A stretch of 64,000 nt of DNA from Vibrio lentus (GCF_030409755.1 NZ_JAUFQE010000002.1:186001-250000); one strand, 5' to 3'. Positions 1 to 11,220 are shown, counted from the first letter of the stretch. A program made the numbers and translations. Notes: generated by a model not told the origin, from the sequence alone.

Positions 1-342
1 ATCGGGGATGGTTACTCGATATGAAGCGTAGAACGTCAGTTCAATTTCTGCTGCACGAGTATTTTGGTAAAGAGATAGAGTGCGTTCGCCAACACTCTCA
101 CTAATAATGTGCAAGTTAGGTGTATTTTCTGCCGGTGGCACAATTTCTACATCATTCATACGCAGCTGGCCTTTCATCATACGTGTGAACGTACTGTATT
201 GGTCGTAACTGGTCACAGAGATCTTGTTGAGTTCTTCTGGTACGGAGTAATCACCACGTAGGTGGAAACCACAGGCACTTAGCAGGCTAACGGTTAAAAC
301 AACAATAGTAACTTTCAATGAAGATAGTGAAATCAGGCGCAT
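1..342 (-). CDS. lptE: LPS assembly lipoprotein LptE, N-terminal part
   Basis: LptE plugs the LptD barrel in the outer membrane and takes part in placing lipopolysaccharide in the outer leaflet. The gene starts with ATG at 342 and runs off the left edge, so 114 N-terminal codons are visible. A signal peptide ends in a lipobox (LLSAC, Cys24) followed directly by GFHLRG, the usual start of mature LptE. It lies downstream of leuS on the same strand, the classic leuS-lptE-holA order, with a 227-bp spacer. The family call is strong; the C-terminus is outside the window. Confidence 0.9.
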   Translation of the reverse strand, partial: MRLISLSSLKVTIVVLTVSLLSACGFHLRGDYSVPEELNKISVTSYDQYSTFTRMMKGQLRMNDVEIVPPAENTPNLHIISESVGERTLSLYQNTRAAEIELTFYASYRVTIPD

Positions 343-382
343 TATTTGATGGCTCTCATGAAGGTAGAATACTTATTTAAAG

Positions 383-460
383 GCTTTAGAGCTTTCGAAT
401 CGTAGGACTCTGAGTCTAAAGCACTTAAATAAGTAGACAGGGCAATGTTGCACCCTGTCT
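383..460 (-). other. two hairpins in the leuS-lptE spacer
   Basis: Two inverted repeats sit between leuS and lptE: GCTTTAGA at 383-390 pairs with TCTAAAGC at 415-422, and AGACAGGG at 435-442 pairs with CCCTGTCT at 453-460. Neither is followed by a good T-tract on the minus strand. An attenuator or mRNA-stability element fits better than a full terminator. Role is inferred only. Confidence 0.4.
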
Positions 461-569
461 AGAGACTACTGAAAACAAAATAGGTTCGCTTCAGCAGTTA
501 TATGTGCAGACTAAAGCTAGTTCGCTTTAATCTGCAACTAGTTAGTTAGCCAATGTTAGTTAACTAATA

Positions 570-3146
570 TTAGTTAGCTACGATGTTCAGAAGCTTGCCA
601 GGTACGAAGATAACTTTACGAATAGTTAAGCCATCTAGGAACTTCTTAGCGTTCTCATCGTTTAGACCAAGCTTACGAACTTGCTCTTCTGTTGCGTCAG
701 CTGCAACCGTTAGCTTCGCACGTAGCTTACCGTTGATCATTACAACGATAGTCTTCTCGTCTTCAACTAGCGCTTTCTCATCGAAAGTTGGCCATGTCGC
801 TGAGTCTACGTTTGATTCACCTAATGCAATCCACATTTCGTAAGAGATGTGTGGAGTCATTGGGTAAAGCATGCGAACCACTGCTTTTAGCGCTTCATCA
901 AGAATTGCACGATCTTGTACAGATTCTTGAGGTGCTTTCGCTAGCTTGTTCATCAATTCCATGATCGCAGCGATGGCAGTGTTGAATGTTTGGCGACGGC
1001 CGATATCGTCCGTTACTTTCGCAATAGTTTTGTGAATATCACGACGAAGTGCTTTCTGATCACCAGACAGCGCAGAAGCATCAACAGATTCAGCAGCACC
1101 TTTAGCTGAGTGAGCGTGAACCAGTTTCCAAACACGCTTAAGGAAGCGGTTTGCGCCTTCAACGCCAGACTCTTGCCACTCAAGCGTCATGTCTGCAGGC
1201 GATGCAAACATCATGAATAGGCGTACTGTATCAGCGCCGTACTTGTCTACCATCTCTTGTGGGTCGATACCGTTGTTTTTAGACTTAGACATTTTGATCA
1301 TGCCTGAGTGTTCAACGTCGCGGCCCTGGTTGTCGATTGCTTTTTCAATGCGACCTTTCGCGTCACGGTCGATAGTCACGTCAGTTGGAGCAATCCATTC
1401 CTTCGTGCCTTTCTCGTTCGTGTGGTAGAACGCATCAGCGAGAACCATACCTTGACATAGAAGCTGTTTGAACGGTTCATCAGATGTCACGTAACCCGCA
1501 TCACGAAGAAGCTTGTGGAAGAAGCGAGAGTAAAGCAGGTGCATACATGCGTGCTCGATACCACCAACGTATTGGTCAACTGGCAACCAGTAGTTTGCTT
1601 TCTCTGGATCTAGAATGTCGTCAGCTTGTGGTGAACAGTAACGTGCGTAGTACCATGAAGATTCCATGAACGTATCGAACGTATCAGTTTCACGTAGCGC
1701 TGGTTCGCCATTGAATGTTGTTTCAGCCCAAGACTTATCCGCCTTGATTGGGCTAGTTACGCCATCCATTACCACGTCTTCTGGAAGAATAACGGGTAGT
1801 TGGTCTGCTGGTACTGGGTGAACTTCACCATCTTCAGTGGTTACCATTGGGATTGGAGCACCCCAGTAACGCTGACGAGAAACGCCCCAGTCACGTAGAC
1901 GGAAGTTTACTGTTTTCTTACCTTTGCCTTCAGCTTCAAGCTTCGCAGCGATTGCATCGAATGCTTCTTGGAACGCAAGACCATCGAATTCACCAGAATC
2001 GAACAGTACACCTTTCTCAGTGTAAGCCGCTTCAGACACATCTAGCTCAGAACCATCTTCAGGTTTGATTACTGGGATGATATCGATGCCGTACTTAGTT
2101 GCGAATTCGTAGTCACGTTGGTCGTGAGCAGGAACCGCCATTACAGCACCTGTGCCGTAATCCATAAGAACGAAGTTAGCTACGTAAACAGGAACAACAC
2201 GACCGTTAAGAGGGTGGATAGCCGTTAGGCCAGTATCCATACCTTTCTTTTCCATCGTTGCTAGTTCTGCTTCAGCCACTTTGGTGTTACGACATTCTTC
2301 AACGAATGCTGCAAGCTCAGGGTTGTTCTTTGATGCTTTCTCTGCAAGTGGGTGACCTGCAGCGATACCAACATAAGAAACACCCATTAGTGTGTCTGGA
2401 CGTGTTGTGTATACTTCTAGTGGCGCTTCTTCACCGTTAACAGCGAAAGATAGCTCTACACCTTCAGAGCGGCCGATCCAGTTGCGCTGCATGGTCTTAA
2501 CCATTTCAGGCCAACCTTCAAGGTTGTCTAGATCGTCTAGTAGCTCTTGAGCGTACTCAGTGATCTTAATGAACCACTGAGGGATCTTCTTTTGTTCTAC
2601 TGGAGTGTCACAACGCCAGCAGCAACCGTCTTCTACTTGCTCGTTCGCAAGAACCGTTTGGTCGTTTGGACACCAGTTAACAGAAGAAGTCTTCTTGTAA
2701 ACTAGGCCTTGCTCGTAAAGTTTAGTGAAGAACTCTTGTTCCCAACGGTAGTACTCAGGAGTACACGTTGCAAATTCACGTTTCCAGTCGTAACCAAAGC
2801 CTAAAAGCTTAAGCTGGTTTTTCATGTATTCGATGTTTTCGTAAGTCCACGGTGCAGGCGCTGTGTTGTTTTTTACAGCTGCGTTTTCTGCAGGTAGGCC
2901 GAATGCATCCCAACCGATTGGCTGCATTACGTTTTTGCCTTGTAGACGTTGGAAACGAGATACCACATCACCGATGGTGTAGTTACGCACGTGACCCATA
3001 TGCAGTCGGCCACTTGGGTACGGGAACATAGAAAGACAGTAGAATTTTTCTTTATTTGGGTCTTCACTTACAACGAAAGTCTCGCTGTCATCCCAGTGTT
3101 GTTGAACCTTTTGTTCAATCTCTTGCGGGTTATATTGTTCTTGCAT
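570..3146 (-). CDS. leuS: leucyl-tRNA synthetase
   Basis: Class Ia synthetase that charges tRNA-Leu in the cytoplasm; 858 residues is the normal bacterial length. The HIGH-type signature is HMGH at residues 49-52 and the KMSKS loop is at 618-622. The Zn-like insertion with WCPNDQ and CCWRC lies near residues 155-180, and the CP1 editing domain with TTRPDTLMG follows at about 248-256. It is divergent from the ybeL-like gene and upstream of lptE. Its substrate tRNA-Leu(UAG) is encoded nine times in this same window. Confidence 0.98.
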   Translation of the reverse strand: MQEQYNPQEIEQKVQQHWDDSETFVVSEDPNKEKFYCLSMFPYPSGRLHMGHVRNYTIGDVVSRFQRLQGKNVMQPIGWDAFGLPAENAAVKNNTAPAPWTYENIEYMKNQLKLLGFGYDWKREFATCTPEYYRWEQEFFTKLYEQGLVYKKTSSVNWCPNDQTVLANEQVEDGCCWRCDTPVEQKKIPQWFIKITEYAQELLDDLDNLEGWPEMVKTMQRNWIGRSEGVELSFAVNGEEAPLEVYTTRPDTLMGVSYVGIAAGHPLAEKASKNNPELAAFVEECRNTKVAEAELATMEKKGMDTGLTAIHPLNGRVVPVYVANFVLMDYGTGAVMAVPAHDQRDYEFATKYGIDIIPVIKPEDGSELDVSEAAYTEKGVLFDSGEFDGLAFQEAFDAIAAKLEAEGKGKKTVNFRLRDWGVSRQRYWGAPIPMVTTEDGEVHPVPADQLPVILPEDVVMDGVTSPIKADKSWAETTFNGEPALRETDTFDTFMESSWYYARYCSPQADDILDPEKANYWLPVDQYVGGIEHACMHLLYSRFFHKLLRDAGYVTSDEPFKQLLCQGMVLADAFYHTNEKGTKEWIAPTDVTIDRDAKGRIEKAIDNQGRDVEHSGMIKMSKSKNNGIDPQEMVDKYGADTVRLFMMFASPADMTLEWQESGVEGANRFLKRVWKLVHAHSAKGAAESVDASALSGDQKALRRDIHKTIAKVTDDIGRRQTFNTAIAAIMELMNKLAKAPQESVQDRAILDEALKAVVRMLYPMTPHISYEMWIALGESNVDSATWPTFDEKALVEDEKTIVVMINGKLRAKLTVAADATEEQVRKLGLNDENAKKFLDGLTIRKVIFVPGKLLNIVAN

Positions 3147-3244
3147 CGATGGTATCCGGTTATCTTGGAATTTGTGAGTTCGGTTAGAACAGAATCTTAC
3201 AGATCGTCATAGAATACCTAAAGGAGCTTAGTACAACAATAGTT

Positions 3245-3326
3245 ATACCCTTCATACTTGCAGTTGCAGCATGGTTGATTGCGTAAATTCAACCGAATTA
3301 CTTAGGACAGCTATACTTAAGGGTAT
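3245..3326. repeat. palindromic intergenic repeat with ATACCCTT ends
   Basis: An approximately 80-bp element is bounded by ATACCCTT at 3246-3253 and its complement AAGGGTAT at 3319-3326, with a G/C-containing core. It lies in the divergent leuS/ybeL-like spacer. Such short intergenic palindromic units are common in Vibrio chromosomes. The assignment rests on the terminal inverted repeat only. Confidence 0.5.
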
Positions 3327-3411
3327 GAATTGCATTTGTTTGTTAGGAACTGGTCGCTTCACTTAAGGTCAGTTCACTAAGATAAAGCTTGGTCATCTTA
3401 AGGAGGTCGTT

Positions 3412-3882
3412 ATGCCGAAGAAAAAAGCACTCTATGAAGAAGTCGTCGAAGAGGTGATAGAAACGCTGAAGCATAGTCCTGAAGAGCTTAACAACAAAAT
3501 AGAAACGTCAGGTAAATATGCGAAAGCAGCCAATGACATGACCAAAGACGAGCTGTCGTTGATTTCCGCTTACGTGAAGTCGGATTTAAAAGAGTTTTCC
3601 GAAAGCTATGAAGAGAGTAAAGGTGATCCATTTTATTTGATGATCACAGATTCTATCTGGCAAGGGCTTCTGGATATCACTGATCGCACTAAGGTGGAAT
3701 GGGTTGAACTGTTTCAAGACTTAGAACATCAAGGCTTGTATCAAGCGGAAGAGGTTATCGGACTCGGGACACTCGTTTGTGATGAGTGTGGGCATCAAAC
3801 CGAATATAACCACCCAACGACGATTATTCCGTGTATTAAATGTGGCTCGACAGGGTTTAGCCGTAAAGCGCTTAAGCCATAA
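3412..3882 (+). CDS. ybeL: zinc-ribbon protein, DUF1451 (YbeL-like)
   Basis: A 156-residue protein with an acidic helical N-terminal region and a C-terminal zinc ribbon. The ribbon has two CxxC pairs, Cys123/Cys126 (CDEC) and Cys141/Cys144 (CIKC). This matches the DUF1451/YbeL family, whose function is not established. Position next to leuS also matches E. coli ybeL. The ATG at 3412 has a strong Shine-Dalgarno, AAGGAGGT, 5 nt upstream, which fixes the start. It is probably transcribed alone. Confidence 0.85.
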   Translation: MPKKKALYEEVVEEVIETLKHSPEELNNKIETSGKYAKAANDMTKDELSLISAYVKSDLKEFSESYEESKGDPFYLMITDSIWQGLLDITDRTKVEWVELFQDLEHQGLYQAEEVIGLGTLVCDECGHQTEYNHPTTIIPCIKCGSTGFSRKALKP

Positions 3883-3911
3883 ACTCCTGAACCATATTAA
3901 ACCGCAGCAAT

Positions 3912-3941
3912 AAAAAAGGGTTGACTGAATTAGCCAACCCT
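3912..3941 (-). terminator. terminator of the ybeZ-lnt operon
   Basis: GGGTTG and CAACCC form a stem (3918-3941). On the minus strand it is followed by CTTTTTTATT, so it ends transcription arriving from lnt. The YbeL-like gene converges on it from the left. Confidence 0.7.
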
Positions 3942-3954
3942 CAACAACTTTCCG

Positions 3955-3982
3955 TCGAATCTCGAATCTCGAATCTCGAATC
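3955..3982. repeat. heptamer tandem repeat (TCGAATC x4)
   Basis: Four uninterrupted copies of TCGAATC end at 3982, the base that is also the last base of the lnt stop codon (3982-3984). The array therefore abuts the gene end and sits between the stop codon and the terminator. Confidence 0.9.
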
Positions 3983-5496
3983 TAGTCTTTTCTTCTCATA
4001 AACCAGCCTGCCACCAAACTCAGTAATGCCCAGATATACAGTGGCCAAGTACCGACCACGTGATAAGGGGTTTGACCATCCGTTGAAATGAGTTCAGCTT
4101 TCAATACTGCCGTTTCAAACTGCGGTATTTGTTTGATGATCTTGCCTTTGTGATCCGTTACTGCCGTTACACCATTGTTGGTAGAGCGAATTAGCGGCTT
4201 CCCAAGCTCCAGAGCACGCATCTGTGCGATTTCCATATGTTGCAATGGCCCAATCGAACGGCCGAACCACGCATCGTTAGAGAGCGTTAGAATAAAGTCA
4301 GTTTCATCTGTTACGTTTTGTCTAACTTGATCATTAAAGATGATCTCATAACACAACGCAGGCGCTAGATGACGACCATTTGCCACGATGTTTGGTTGAA
4401 CAAAGTCGCCACGGCTGAATGATGACATTGGCAAGTTAAAGAAAGGTGCTAATGGGCGCAAGATATCTTCAAACGGAACAAACTCACCAAACGGTAACAG
4501 GTGATGCTTATGGTAGCGTTCGTCTGGATCGTAGCTGTACTCACCATATGGATTCACACCAAGTGAAAGAACACTGTTGTAGTACTTCTTATCTTCAGAT
4601 TGATTCAGCACGCCAGTAATGATCGAGCTGTTGTTCATCTTCGCTGCGCTATCTAAGTTGCGTAGGAAAGATGGAATCTCAACTTCGAATGCTGGGATAG
4701 CCGCTTCAGGCCAGATGATGATATCGGCGTCCCAGTTTTCTCTGCTTAGGTCTGTGTACTTCATCATGGTTGGCCAGCGATGGCTAGGTAGCCATTTGCT
4801 GTCTTGATCGACGTTGCCTTGAATCAATACCACTGACGTTGTTTTCTCAGGGTTCGGTGTTACCCAGTCGATGTTTCGAATACCGAAACCGGCACTGAAG
4901 ACAATCGCAGGAATAATGCCGACACTCCACGCCTTATTTATGACTGTATAAGCGAGTGCAGAGGCTGACACAATAATCGCTAGCGTAACAAGCTCGACAC
5001 CACCAATCGGTGCGAATGAACCTAGTGGCGAGTCGATTTGGCTGTAACCTAGCCATAACCATGGGAAGCCAGTCATTACCCAACCGCGTAGCCAATCACA
5101 GATTAACCATAGTGCAGGGGCAGCAAGAAAAAATCGGCTTAGGTTATTGCTCGGAAAAAATTTGTTTAAACTCCAAGTAAATAGACCGGAGTAGATCGCA
5201 AGATAACCAACAAGCAATGCCATTAAGAATAAATTGGCAGCCAGAGGCATTCCGCCAAAGCCATCAATACTGACGTATACCCAACTAATACCAGTCGTGA
5301 ATTGACCTAAACCCCATGCGTAACCAATCCAAAGCGCACTTTTAGGAGAGCGATTATTGATCAGTAACAGCAATAACGCTGGGCTGAGAATAGCAAGAGG
5401 CCATATTGAATACGGAGCGAATGAAAGGGTTGTTATAGCGCCAACAAAAACGGCCGCAAGCGGCCGTAATAGGCGATGATTAAATAGTTTAGTCAT
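3982..5496 (-). CDS. lnt: apolipoprotein N-acyltransferase
   Basis: Inner-membrane enzyme that adds the third acyl chain to the N-terminal cysteine of lipoproteins. The 504-residue protein has about six N-terminal membrane segments (residues 10-210), a periplasmic nitrilase domain and a final membrane helix near 485-500. The catalytic triad is visible: Glu264 in WPEAAIP, Lys330 in [13 protein letters not shown] and Cys382 in LCYE. It is the last gene of ybeZ-ybeY-corC-lnt, 32 bp after corC. Its clients include the many lipoproteins encoded in this window. Confidence 0.97.
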   Translation of the reverse strand: MTKLFNHRLLRPLAAVFVGAITTLSFAPYSIWPLAILSPALLLLLINNRSPKSALWIGYAWGLGQFTTGISWVYVSIDGFGGMPLAANLFLMALLVGYLAIYSGLFTWSLNKFFPSNNLSRFFLAAPALWLICDWLRGWVMTGFPWLWLGYSQIDSPLGSFAPIGGVELVTLAIIVSASALAYTVINKAWSVGIIPAIVFSAGFGIRNIDWVTPNPEKTTSVVLIQGNVDQDSKWLPSHRWPTMMKYTDLSRENWDADIIIWPEAAIPAFEVEIPSFLRNLDSAAKMNNSSIITGVLNQSEDKKYYNSVLSLGVNPYGEYSYDPDERYHKHHLLPFGEFVPFEDILRPLAPFFNLPMSSFSRGDFVQPNIVANGRHLAPALCYEIIFNDQVRQNVTDETDFILTLSNDAWFGRSIGPLQHMEIAQMRALELGKPLIRSTNNGVTAVTDHKGKIIKQIPQFETAVLKAELISTDGQTPYHVVGTWPLYIWALLSLVAGWFMRRKD

Positions 5497-5528
5497 CTAA
5501 TTTCTGTCATCTCTTTAGAGAGAAGTTG

Positions 5529-6419
5529 TTATTCTTCGATAGTTGGAAGAGGTTGTTCGTCAGGTATCGTTACCTGCAACTGAATCACACGACGGTTATC
5601 AGCTGATGTCACTTTGAAATGGTAGTTTTCGATTTCTACAATTTCGCCACGAACCGGTAAGTGACCTAATGCTGTCATTACCATGCCGCCGACTGTATCC
5701 ACTTCGTCATCACTGAAAGAGGTCTCAAACGTATCGTTGAAATCTTCAATAGTGGTTAAAGCTTTAACAGCGAAGGTATGCTTACTCAGCTTACGAATAT
5801 CTACTTCTTCTTCATCGTCGAATTCGTCTTCAATTTCACCAACGATTTCTTCGAGGATATCTTCAATGGTTACCAGGCCAGAAACACCACCAAACTCATC
5901 GACAACGATAGACATGTGGTAACGCTCTTCTTGGAATTCCTTCAGCAGGCGATCAACTCGCTTACTTTCAGGAACTACCACGACAGGGCGAATCACTTGT
6001 TCGATATCAAATGGGGCACTTTCTGAACCCAAATACTTAAGTAGGTCCTTCGCTAATAGAATGCCTTCAACATGGTCTTTATCTTCACTGATCACTGGGT
6101 AGCGAGAGTGTTGAGCATCAGTAATAAGCGCAATCAACGTATCTAAATCGTCGGTGCGTTCAACTGTAACCATTTGAGAGCGAGGCAGCATGATATCGCG
6201 TACTCGCATCTCTGAAATTTCCATAACACCTTCGAGCATGTCGCGAGTGTCGTGGTCAATTAGGTCATTGATTTCAGAACCGCGGATAACATCCACAAGT
6301 TCTTGGCGATCTTTAACTTCGCCTTGAAATATTTGGCCTAGACGTTCAAAGAAGGACTTTCTACTCGGACCTTCAGATTTTTTACTTCCCTCAGAAGTGG
6401 GGGGGTTACCTTCGTTCAT
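5529..6419 (-). CDS. corC: CorC/YbeX-type CBS-domain protein
   Basis: A 296-residue cytoplasmic protein with two CBS domains at about residues 70-190, containing [10 protein letters not shown] at the first, and a C-terminal CorC_HlyC domain (about 205-285). The family is linked to Co2+/Mg2+ efflux and to ribosome-related phenotypes in E. coli; the exact function is unsettled. A Ser/Lys-rich N-terminal tail (residues 5-24) precedes an acidic helical region. The gene lies between ybeY and lnt, the standard order. Confidence 0.93.
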   Translation of the reverse strand: MNEGNPPTSEGSKKSEGPSRKSFFERLGQIFQGEVKDRQELVDVIRGSEINDLIDHDTRDMLEGVMEISEMRVRDIMLPRSQMVTVERTDDLDTLIALITDAQHSRYPVISEDKDHVEGILLAKDLLKYLGSESAPFDIEQVIRPVVVVPESKRVDRLLKEFQEERYHMSIVVDEFGGVSGLVTIEDILEEIVGEIEDEFDDEEEVDIRKLSKHTFAVKALTTIEDFNDTFETSFSDDEVDTVGGMVMTALGHLPVRGEIVEIENYHFKVTSADNRRVIQLQVTIPDEQPLPTIEE

Positions 6420-6539
6420 GATTTCTCAAAAAATAACGCTATCAGAAGTGTGATAGCACACATTAAAACTCAGATTCCTGTGAAAATAACAGGTTCGATG
6501 AGTTCTTGTTTCTCTGCAACCTACGTTACTAGAATCAAT

Positions 6540-7001
6540 TTACTTTTCTAGAATGTAAGGGTCTTCAAAGCCCATAGTTTGCATGATTTCTGTCTCGAGT
6601 GACTCCATCTCTTCAGCTTCATCATCTTCGATATGATCATAACCTAGCAGATGCAGACTGCCATGTACAACCATATGAGCCCAGTGTGCTAGCAGAGGCT
6701 TATTTTGCTCTTCTGCTTCTTTTTCGACAACTTGGCGGCAGATAATAAGGTCACCCAGTAGATCTAATTCCATTCCTGGTGGTGCTTCAAATGGGAAAGA
6801 CAGCACGTTAGTTGGCTTATCTTTTCCACGATAGTCATGGTTGAGCTGGTGGCTCTCTTCTGTATCAACAATACGAACGGTGAGCTCGGCACTCTCTTGA
6901 AACTGAGGAATTGTCTTATCCAACCAAAGCTGAATATCTTGTTCGGTTGGAAGACCTTGCTCATTTTCGACCGCTATTTGCAGGTCTAGTTCAATAGACA
7001 T
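6540..7001 (-). CDS. ybeY: endoribonuclease YbeY
   Basis: Single-strand endoribonuclease used in 16S rRNA 3'-end maturation and 70S quality control. The 153-residue protein carries the zinc-binding signature [11 protein letters not shown] (three His) near residues 114-124. The ATG abuts the TAG stop of ybeZ with no spacer, which implies translational coupling. A 120-bp gap separates it from corC, so a second internal promoter is possible there. Confidence 0.97.
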   Translation of the reverse strand: MSIELDLQIAVENEQGLPTEQDIQLWLDKTIPQFQESAELTVRIVDTEESHQLNHDYRGKDKPTNVLSFPFEAPPGMELDLLGDLIICRQVVEKEAEEQNKPLLAHWAHMVVHGSLHLLGYDHIEDDEAEEMESLETEIMQTMGFEDPYILEK

Positions 7002-8123
7002 CTATTTATCACCTTGTTCTGCAATTACAGAGCTATTTTGTGTTGCTAATCGTGTCGTAACGGCTTGTTGAGCCTCAAGAAGCTTGGCTTCGCGTTCTTC
7101 ACGCTTACGTTGTTCAAACTCTTTGCGCTCTTTCTGGTCTTTTGCTTCCCACTTCTCGTACGCGTTGACGATACGAGCAACCACAGGGTGACGAACGACG
7201 TCTTCAGACATGAAGAAGTTAAAGCTAATGTCATCAACGTCACTGAGCACTTCAGTTGCGTGGCGTAGGCCTGATTTCGCACCACGAGGTAAATCGATTT
7301 GAGTGATATCACCTGTGATAACAGCGCGAGAGTTAAAACCGATACGGGTTAAGAACATTTTCATTTGCTCTACCGTGGTGTTTTGGCTCTCATCTAGAAT
7401 GATAAATGCATCATTCAATGTACGACCACGCATGTAAGCCAGAGGAGCAACTTCAATCACGTTACGCTCAATCAGTTTCTCAACACGCTCAAAGCCAAGC
7501 ATCTCAAAGAGTGCATCGTAAAGTGGACGCAAATATGGATCGACTTTCTGGCTTAGATCTCCGGGAAGGAAACCAAGCTTTTCACCCGCTTCAACGGCAG
7601 GGCGAGTCAGTAGGATCCGGCGAACTTCTTGGCGTTCGAGAGCATCTACCGCTGCCGCTACTGCCAAGTACGTTTTACCTGTACCTGCAGGGCCAATACC
7701 AAAGGTGATGTCATGAGTGACCATGTTCATCAAGTATTGAGCTTGGTTGGGTGTGCGTGGCTTGATGACGCCTTTTTTAGTCTTAATGGTCACTTCTTTG
7801 CCGTAGTCGATTTCAGACTCGACATGCTGCTCCAAAATACCTGACTCGGTGACCGCGAGGTGAACCTGTTCAGGTTCAATATCGGACACGTTGCCTTTGA
7901 CAGGAGCCGTTTCTACATAGAGGTGCTTGATGATATCTAGAGCGGCCGCTGTGGTGTGAGGCTTGCCTACTATGGTGAAGAAGTTACTACGGTAATTAAT
8001 TTCAACGCCAAGACGGCGTTCAAGGTGTTTGATATTGTCGTCGAATGGACCACATAAGCTTGCCAAACGTAGGTTGTCGGCAGGTTCTAGGTTGATCTCT
8101 AAAGTAACGATTTTATTGCTCAA
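7002..8123 (-). CDS. ybeZ: PhoH-like ATPase YbeZ
   Basis: PhoH-family ATPase, probably partnering YbeY in RNA metabolism. The 373-residue protein has Walker A GPAGTGKT near residue 142, a Walker B-like IILDESQN near 241 and a charged C-terminal coiled region (about 325-360). The start used is TTG at 8123, preceded by GAGG about 6 nt upstream. No in-frame ATG gives the conserved N-terminus TLEINLEPAD. It heads the ybeZ-ybeY-corC-lnt operon and is separated from miaB by a terminator. Confidence 0.95.
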   Translation of the reverse strand: MSNKIVTLEINLEPADNLRLASLCGPFDDNIKHLERRLGVEINYRSNFFTIVGKPHTTAAALDIIKHLYVETAPVKGNVSDIEPEQVHLAVTESGILEQHVESEIDYGKEVTIKTKKGVIKPRTPNQAQYLMNMVTHDITFGIGPAGTGKTYLAVAAAVDALERQEVRRILLTRPAVEAGEKLGFLPGDLSQKVDPYLRPLYDALFEMLGFERVEKLIERNVIEVAPLAYMRGRTLNDAFIILDESQNTTVEQMKMFLTRIGFNSRAVITGDITQIDLPRGAKSGLRHATEVLSDVDDISFNFFMSEDVVRHPVVARIVNAYEKWEAKDQKERKEFEQRKREEREAKLLEAQQAVTTRLATQNSSVIAEQGDK

Positions 8124-8154
8124 ATTAGCCTCTCATTTTGTGCCACTCACTCTT

Positions 8155-8196
8155 AAATAAAAAAAAGAGCAAGAAGCCCGATTTAGACCGGGCTTC
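8155..8196 (-). terminator. miaB terminator
   Basis: AGAAGCCCG and its complement CGGGCTTCT flank a 7-nt loop (8172-8196). On the minus strand a long T-rich run follows, matching a Rho-independent terminator after miaB and before ybeZ. Confidence 0.85.
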
Positions 8197-8283
8197 TGAT
8201 GGTGATTCCCTATTTCTAAGATGGTCACTTAGTTAGGTAATTTCAAGCTTTTCGTTTGAGCTTTATTCTCAAACGTTATCTGA

Positions 8284-9708
8284 CTAAGGCGTAAATGTCG
8301 CTACACCTAGCTCGTCTTCGCGTTTAGTTTTTTCCATCATTTCTGCTGGAGTCATTGCTACGCGTAGACCCATGTCTTTTTCTGTACGAACCAGTTCACC
8401 ACGTAGTGAGTTGGTGTAAACCTCAGTGATCTTCACATCTACGAACTGGCCGATTAGGTCAGCAGAACCTTCGAAGTTCACAACACGGCTGTTTTCAGTA
8501 CGGCCACGAAGCTCCATTAGATTCTTTCTTGATGGACCTTCTACAAGAATACGCTGCTCTGTACCTAACATTAGGCGAGAGAAACGCATAGCTTGAGTGT
8601 TCACCGTTTGTTGCAGCTCGTATAGACGATCTTTCTTCTCTTGTGCTGGCACATCACATGGGTAATCTGCTGCTGGCGTACCTGGACGAGGAGAGAAAAC
8701 AAAACTGAAGCTCATATCGAAATCAACTTCTTTGATCAGTTTCATCGTATCCTGGAAGTCTTGCTTAGACTCACCAGGGAAACCAACGATAAAGTCAGAG
8801 CTGATTTGAATATCAGGGCGAGCTTTACGCAGTTTGCGAATGATAGATTTGTATTCGATTGCCGTATGTGGACGCTTCATCATTGTTAGAATGCGGTCAC
8901 TGCCACTTTGTACTGGTAAGTGAAGGAAGCTCACTAGTTCCGGTGTGTCTTTGTAAACTTCAATGATGTCGTCGCCGAACTCAAGCGGGTGGCTTGTTGT
9001 GAAACGAATACGGTCGATACCATCAATAGACGCAACTAGGCGAAGTAGTTCTGCAAATGTGCAGATGTCGCCTTCGTGAGTTGGACCACGGAATGCGTTT
9101 ACATTTTGGCCAAGTAGGTTTACTTCACGTACACCTTGTTCTGCAAGTTGTGCAACTTCGTAAAGTACATCATCCATTGGACGGCTAACTTCTTCACCAC
9201 GAGTATATGGCACAACACAGTAAGTACAGTACTTAGAACAACCTTCCATGATAGAAACGTACGCTGTTGCGCCGTCTGCTTTTGGCTCTGGAAGGTTATC
9301 GAATTTTTCGATCTCAGGGAATGAGATGTCCATTACAGGTTTTTCGTTAGACAGAGATGACTTAATCATTTCTGGCAGACGGTGTAATGTTTGAGGGCCA
9401 AAGATAACGTCAACATAAGGTGCGCGTTGACGGATATGGTCGCCTTCTTGAGTTGCTACACAGCCACCCACACCGATCACCACACCTTCTTTTTTATCTT
9501 TGAGCGTTTTCCAACGACCAAGCTGGTGGAATACCTTTTCTTGCGCTTTTTCACGAATAGAACAAGTATTCAGGAGTAGTACATCTGCTTCCTCAGGTAC
9601 TTCAGTTAGCTCATAGCCATTTGCAGCGTTAAGCAGGTCAGCCATTTTTGATGAATCATATTCATTCATCTGACAGCCCCAAGTTTTAATTAGCAGTTTC
9701 TTACTCAT
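8284..9708 (-). CDS. miaB: tRNA-2-methylthio-N6-dimethylallyladenosine synthase
   Basis: Radical-SAM methylthiotransferase that converts i6A37 to ms2i6A37 in tRNAs reading UNN codons. The 474-residue protein has the N-terminal UPF0004 cluster domain (GCQMNEYD near residue 10, NTCSIREKA near 47), the radical-SAM motif CSKYCTYC near 157-164 and a C-terminal TRAM domain (about 380-445). It is divergent from ubiF, the arrangement seen in enterobacteria, and ends in its own terminator. Confidence 0.98.
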   Translation of the reverse strand: MSKKLLIKTWGCQMNEYDSSKMADLLNAANGYELTEVPEEADVLLLNTCSIREKAQEKVFHQLGRWKTLKDKKEGVVIGVGGCVATQEGDHIRQRAPYVDVIFGPQTLHRLPEMIKSSLSNEKPVMDISFPEIEKFDNLPEPKADGATAYVSIMEGCSKYCTYCVVPYTRGEEVSRPMDDVLYEVAQLAEQGVREVNLLGQNVNAFRGPTHEGDICTFAELLRLVASIDGIDRIRFTTSHPLEFGDDIIEVYKDTPELVSFLHLPVQSGSDRILTMMKRPHTAIEYKSIIRKLRKARPDIQISSDFIVGFPGESKQDFQDTMKLIKEVDFDMSFSFVFSPRPGTPAADYPCDVPAQEKKDRLYELQQTVNTQAMRFSRLMLGTEQRILVEGPSRKNLMELRGRTENSRVVNFEGSADLIGQFVDVKITEVYTNSLRGELVRTEKDMGLRVAMTPAEMMEKTKREDELGVATFTP

Positions 9709-10017
9709 TTTTTGTTCGCTCGATCGTTAGTTTAATTTAAGGGAGCAAATCGCCCAGTATTCATCTGCAAGTGCCGTTTGTCATATTAACTCGTTCAGCT
9801 TTTATGACTGGCTCTGGCAGCAAGCCGCGTATTGTACTGGTTTCAAAACCGACTGACTAGTAGTCTGATAAAATCTCTTCGGTAGTGGTTTTTATTATCG
9901 TTAACGCTAGGTACAGCAAGGGGTAACCCTTTTTTCGAATAAGGTTTTTGGTTACAAGTTAGTTGTGAAAACGTACAATTGAAAACAGTCAAAGAATCAA
10001 AATGATAAGTACAAAAT
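9709..10017. other. divergent miaB/ubiF intergenic region
   Basis: This 309-bp gap must hold the promoters of miaB (minus) and ubiF (plus). I see no RNA gene, repeat or ORF with coding character in it. Two direct stretches resembling GGTTTTTA/GGTTTTTGG near 9888 and 9942 are AT-rich and not diagnostic. Confidence 0.4.
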
Positions 10018-11193
10018 ATGAATAGTTACGACATTGTAGTAGTGGGTGGTGGCATGGTTGGTGCTGCGACTGCAATCGGCTTTGCTAAACAAGGACTGAA
10101 TGTTGCCGTGATCGAAGGCTTTGCTCCAAAAGCTTATGATGACTCACAAGCAATGGATATCCGTGTATCAGCAATTTCTCAGGCTTCAGTTGATTTGCTT
10201 GAAGAGCTGGGTGCATGGCAAAGCATCGCTGCAATGCGTGTCTGTTCTTACAAACGTTTGGAAACTTGGGAGCACCCAGAGTGTCGTACACGTTTTGATG
10301 CCACATCTATTGATTTACCTCGTTTAGGTTACATCGTTGAGAATCGATTAATCCAATTGGGTTTATGGGGTCAGTTTGATACTTATGACAATTTAGAACT
10401 GTTATGCCCAGAGAAATTGGACACGATTGAATTTGGCGAAACCAATATCGTGAAACTTCAGTCGGGTACTCAGTTATCAGCGAAATGGGTGATTGGCGCT
10501 GATGGTGCAAATTCAGTCGTTCGTCAGCAAGCTGGGATTGGTATTACAGCTTGGGATTACCGACAGCACTGCATGCTTATCAATGTAGAAACAGAACTTC
10601 CTCAGCAAGATATTACTTGGCAACAGTTTTTACCGAGTGGACCTCGTTCATTCCTTCCATTGTGCTCGCTAATGTCTGAAGGCAAAGAGGTGGGGCAGGG
10701 TTCTTTAGTGTGGTATGACTCGCCGTCTCGTATTAAGCAACTTTCTGCGATGAGCCCAGAAAAATTACGTAATGAAGTTATCACTAGCTTCCCTGAAGAA
10801 CTGGGTGATGTGAAAGTGTTGAACTCGGGCTCATTCCCTCTGACTCGACGTCATGCTCAATCATACTCGAAGAATAATTGTATTCTTGTCGGGGACTCTG
10901 CACATACGATTAACCCTCTAGCAGGGCAGGGTGTTAACTTGGGCTTTAAAGATGTGGCAGCACTATTGGATATCACCAAAGAGAAAGGTGAATTGAATCA
11001 ATCTGTGGTGAGGCGCTATGAAGTGATCAGAAGGGGCGACAACCTAATGATGCAAAGTGGCATGGACTTTTTCTACAAAACGTTCAGTAATGATATTGGC
11101 CCACTTAAGTTTGTGCGTAATGCAGCACTAAAGCTAGCAGAAAACTCAGGGCCGATTAAATCACAGGTGCTTAAGTACGCTTTAGGGTTGTGA
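10018..11193 (+). CDS. ubiF: 3-demethoxyubiquinol 3-hydroxylase (UbiF-type flavin monooxygenase)
   Basis: FAD-dependent hydroxylase of ubiquinone biosynthesis, acting late on the demethoxyubiquinol ring. The 391-residue protein begins with the Rossmann signature VVGGGMVGAA at about residues 7-16. It has the DG motif GADGAN near 160 and the second FAD motif GDSAHTINPLAGQG near 294. Paralogues UbiH and VisC share these motifs. The ubiF choice rests on the miaB-ubiF neighbourhood and sequence resemblance. Confidence 0.9.
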   Translation: MNSYDIVVVGGGMVGAATAIGFAKQGLNVAVIEGFAPKAYDDSQAMDIRVSAISQASVDLLEELGAWQSIAAMRVCSYKRLETWEHPECRTRFDATSIDLPRLGYIVENRLIQLGLWGQFDTYDNLELLCPEKLDTIEFGETNIVKLQSGTQLSAKWVIGADGANSVVRQQAGIGITAWDYRQHCMLINVETELPQQDITWQQFLPSGPRSFLPLCSLMSEGKEVGQGSLVWYDSPSRIKQLSAMSPEKLRNEVITSFPEELGDVKVLNSGSFPLTRRHAQSYSKNNCILVGDSAHTINPLAGQGVNLGFKDVAALLDITKEKGELNQSVVRRYEVIRRGDNLMMQSGMDFFYKTFSNDIGPLKFVRNAALKLAENSGPIKSQVLKYALGL

Positions 11194-11220
11194 TTGGTTA
11201 GTCCAAATTATCTAGTTATA

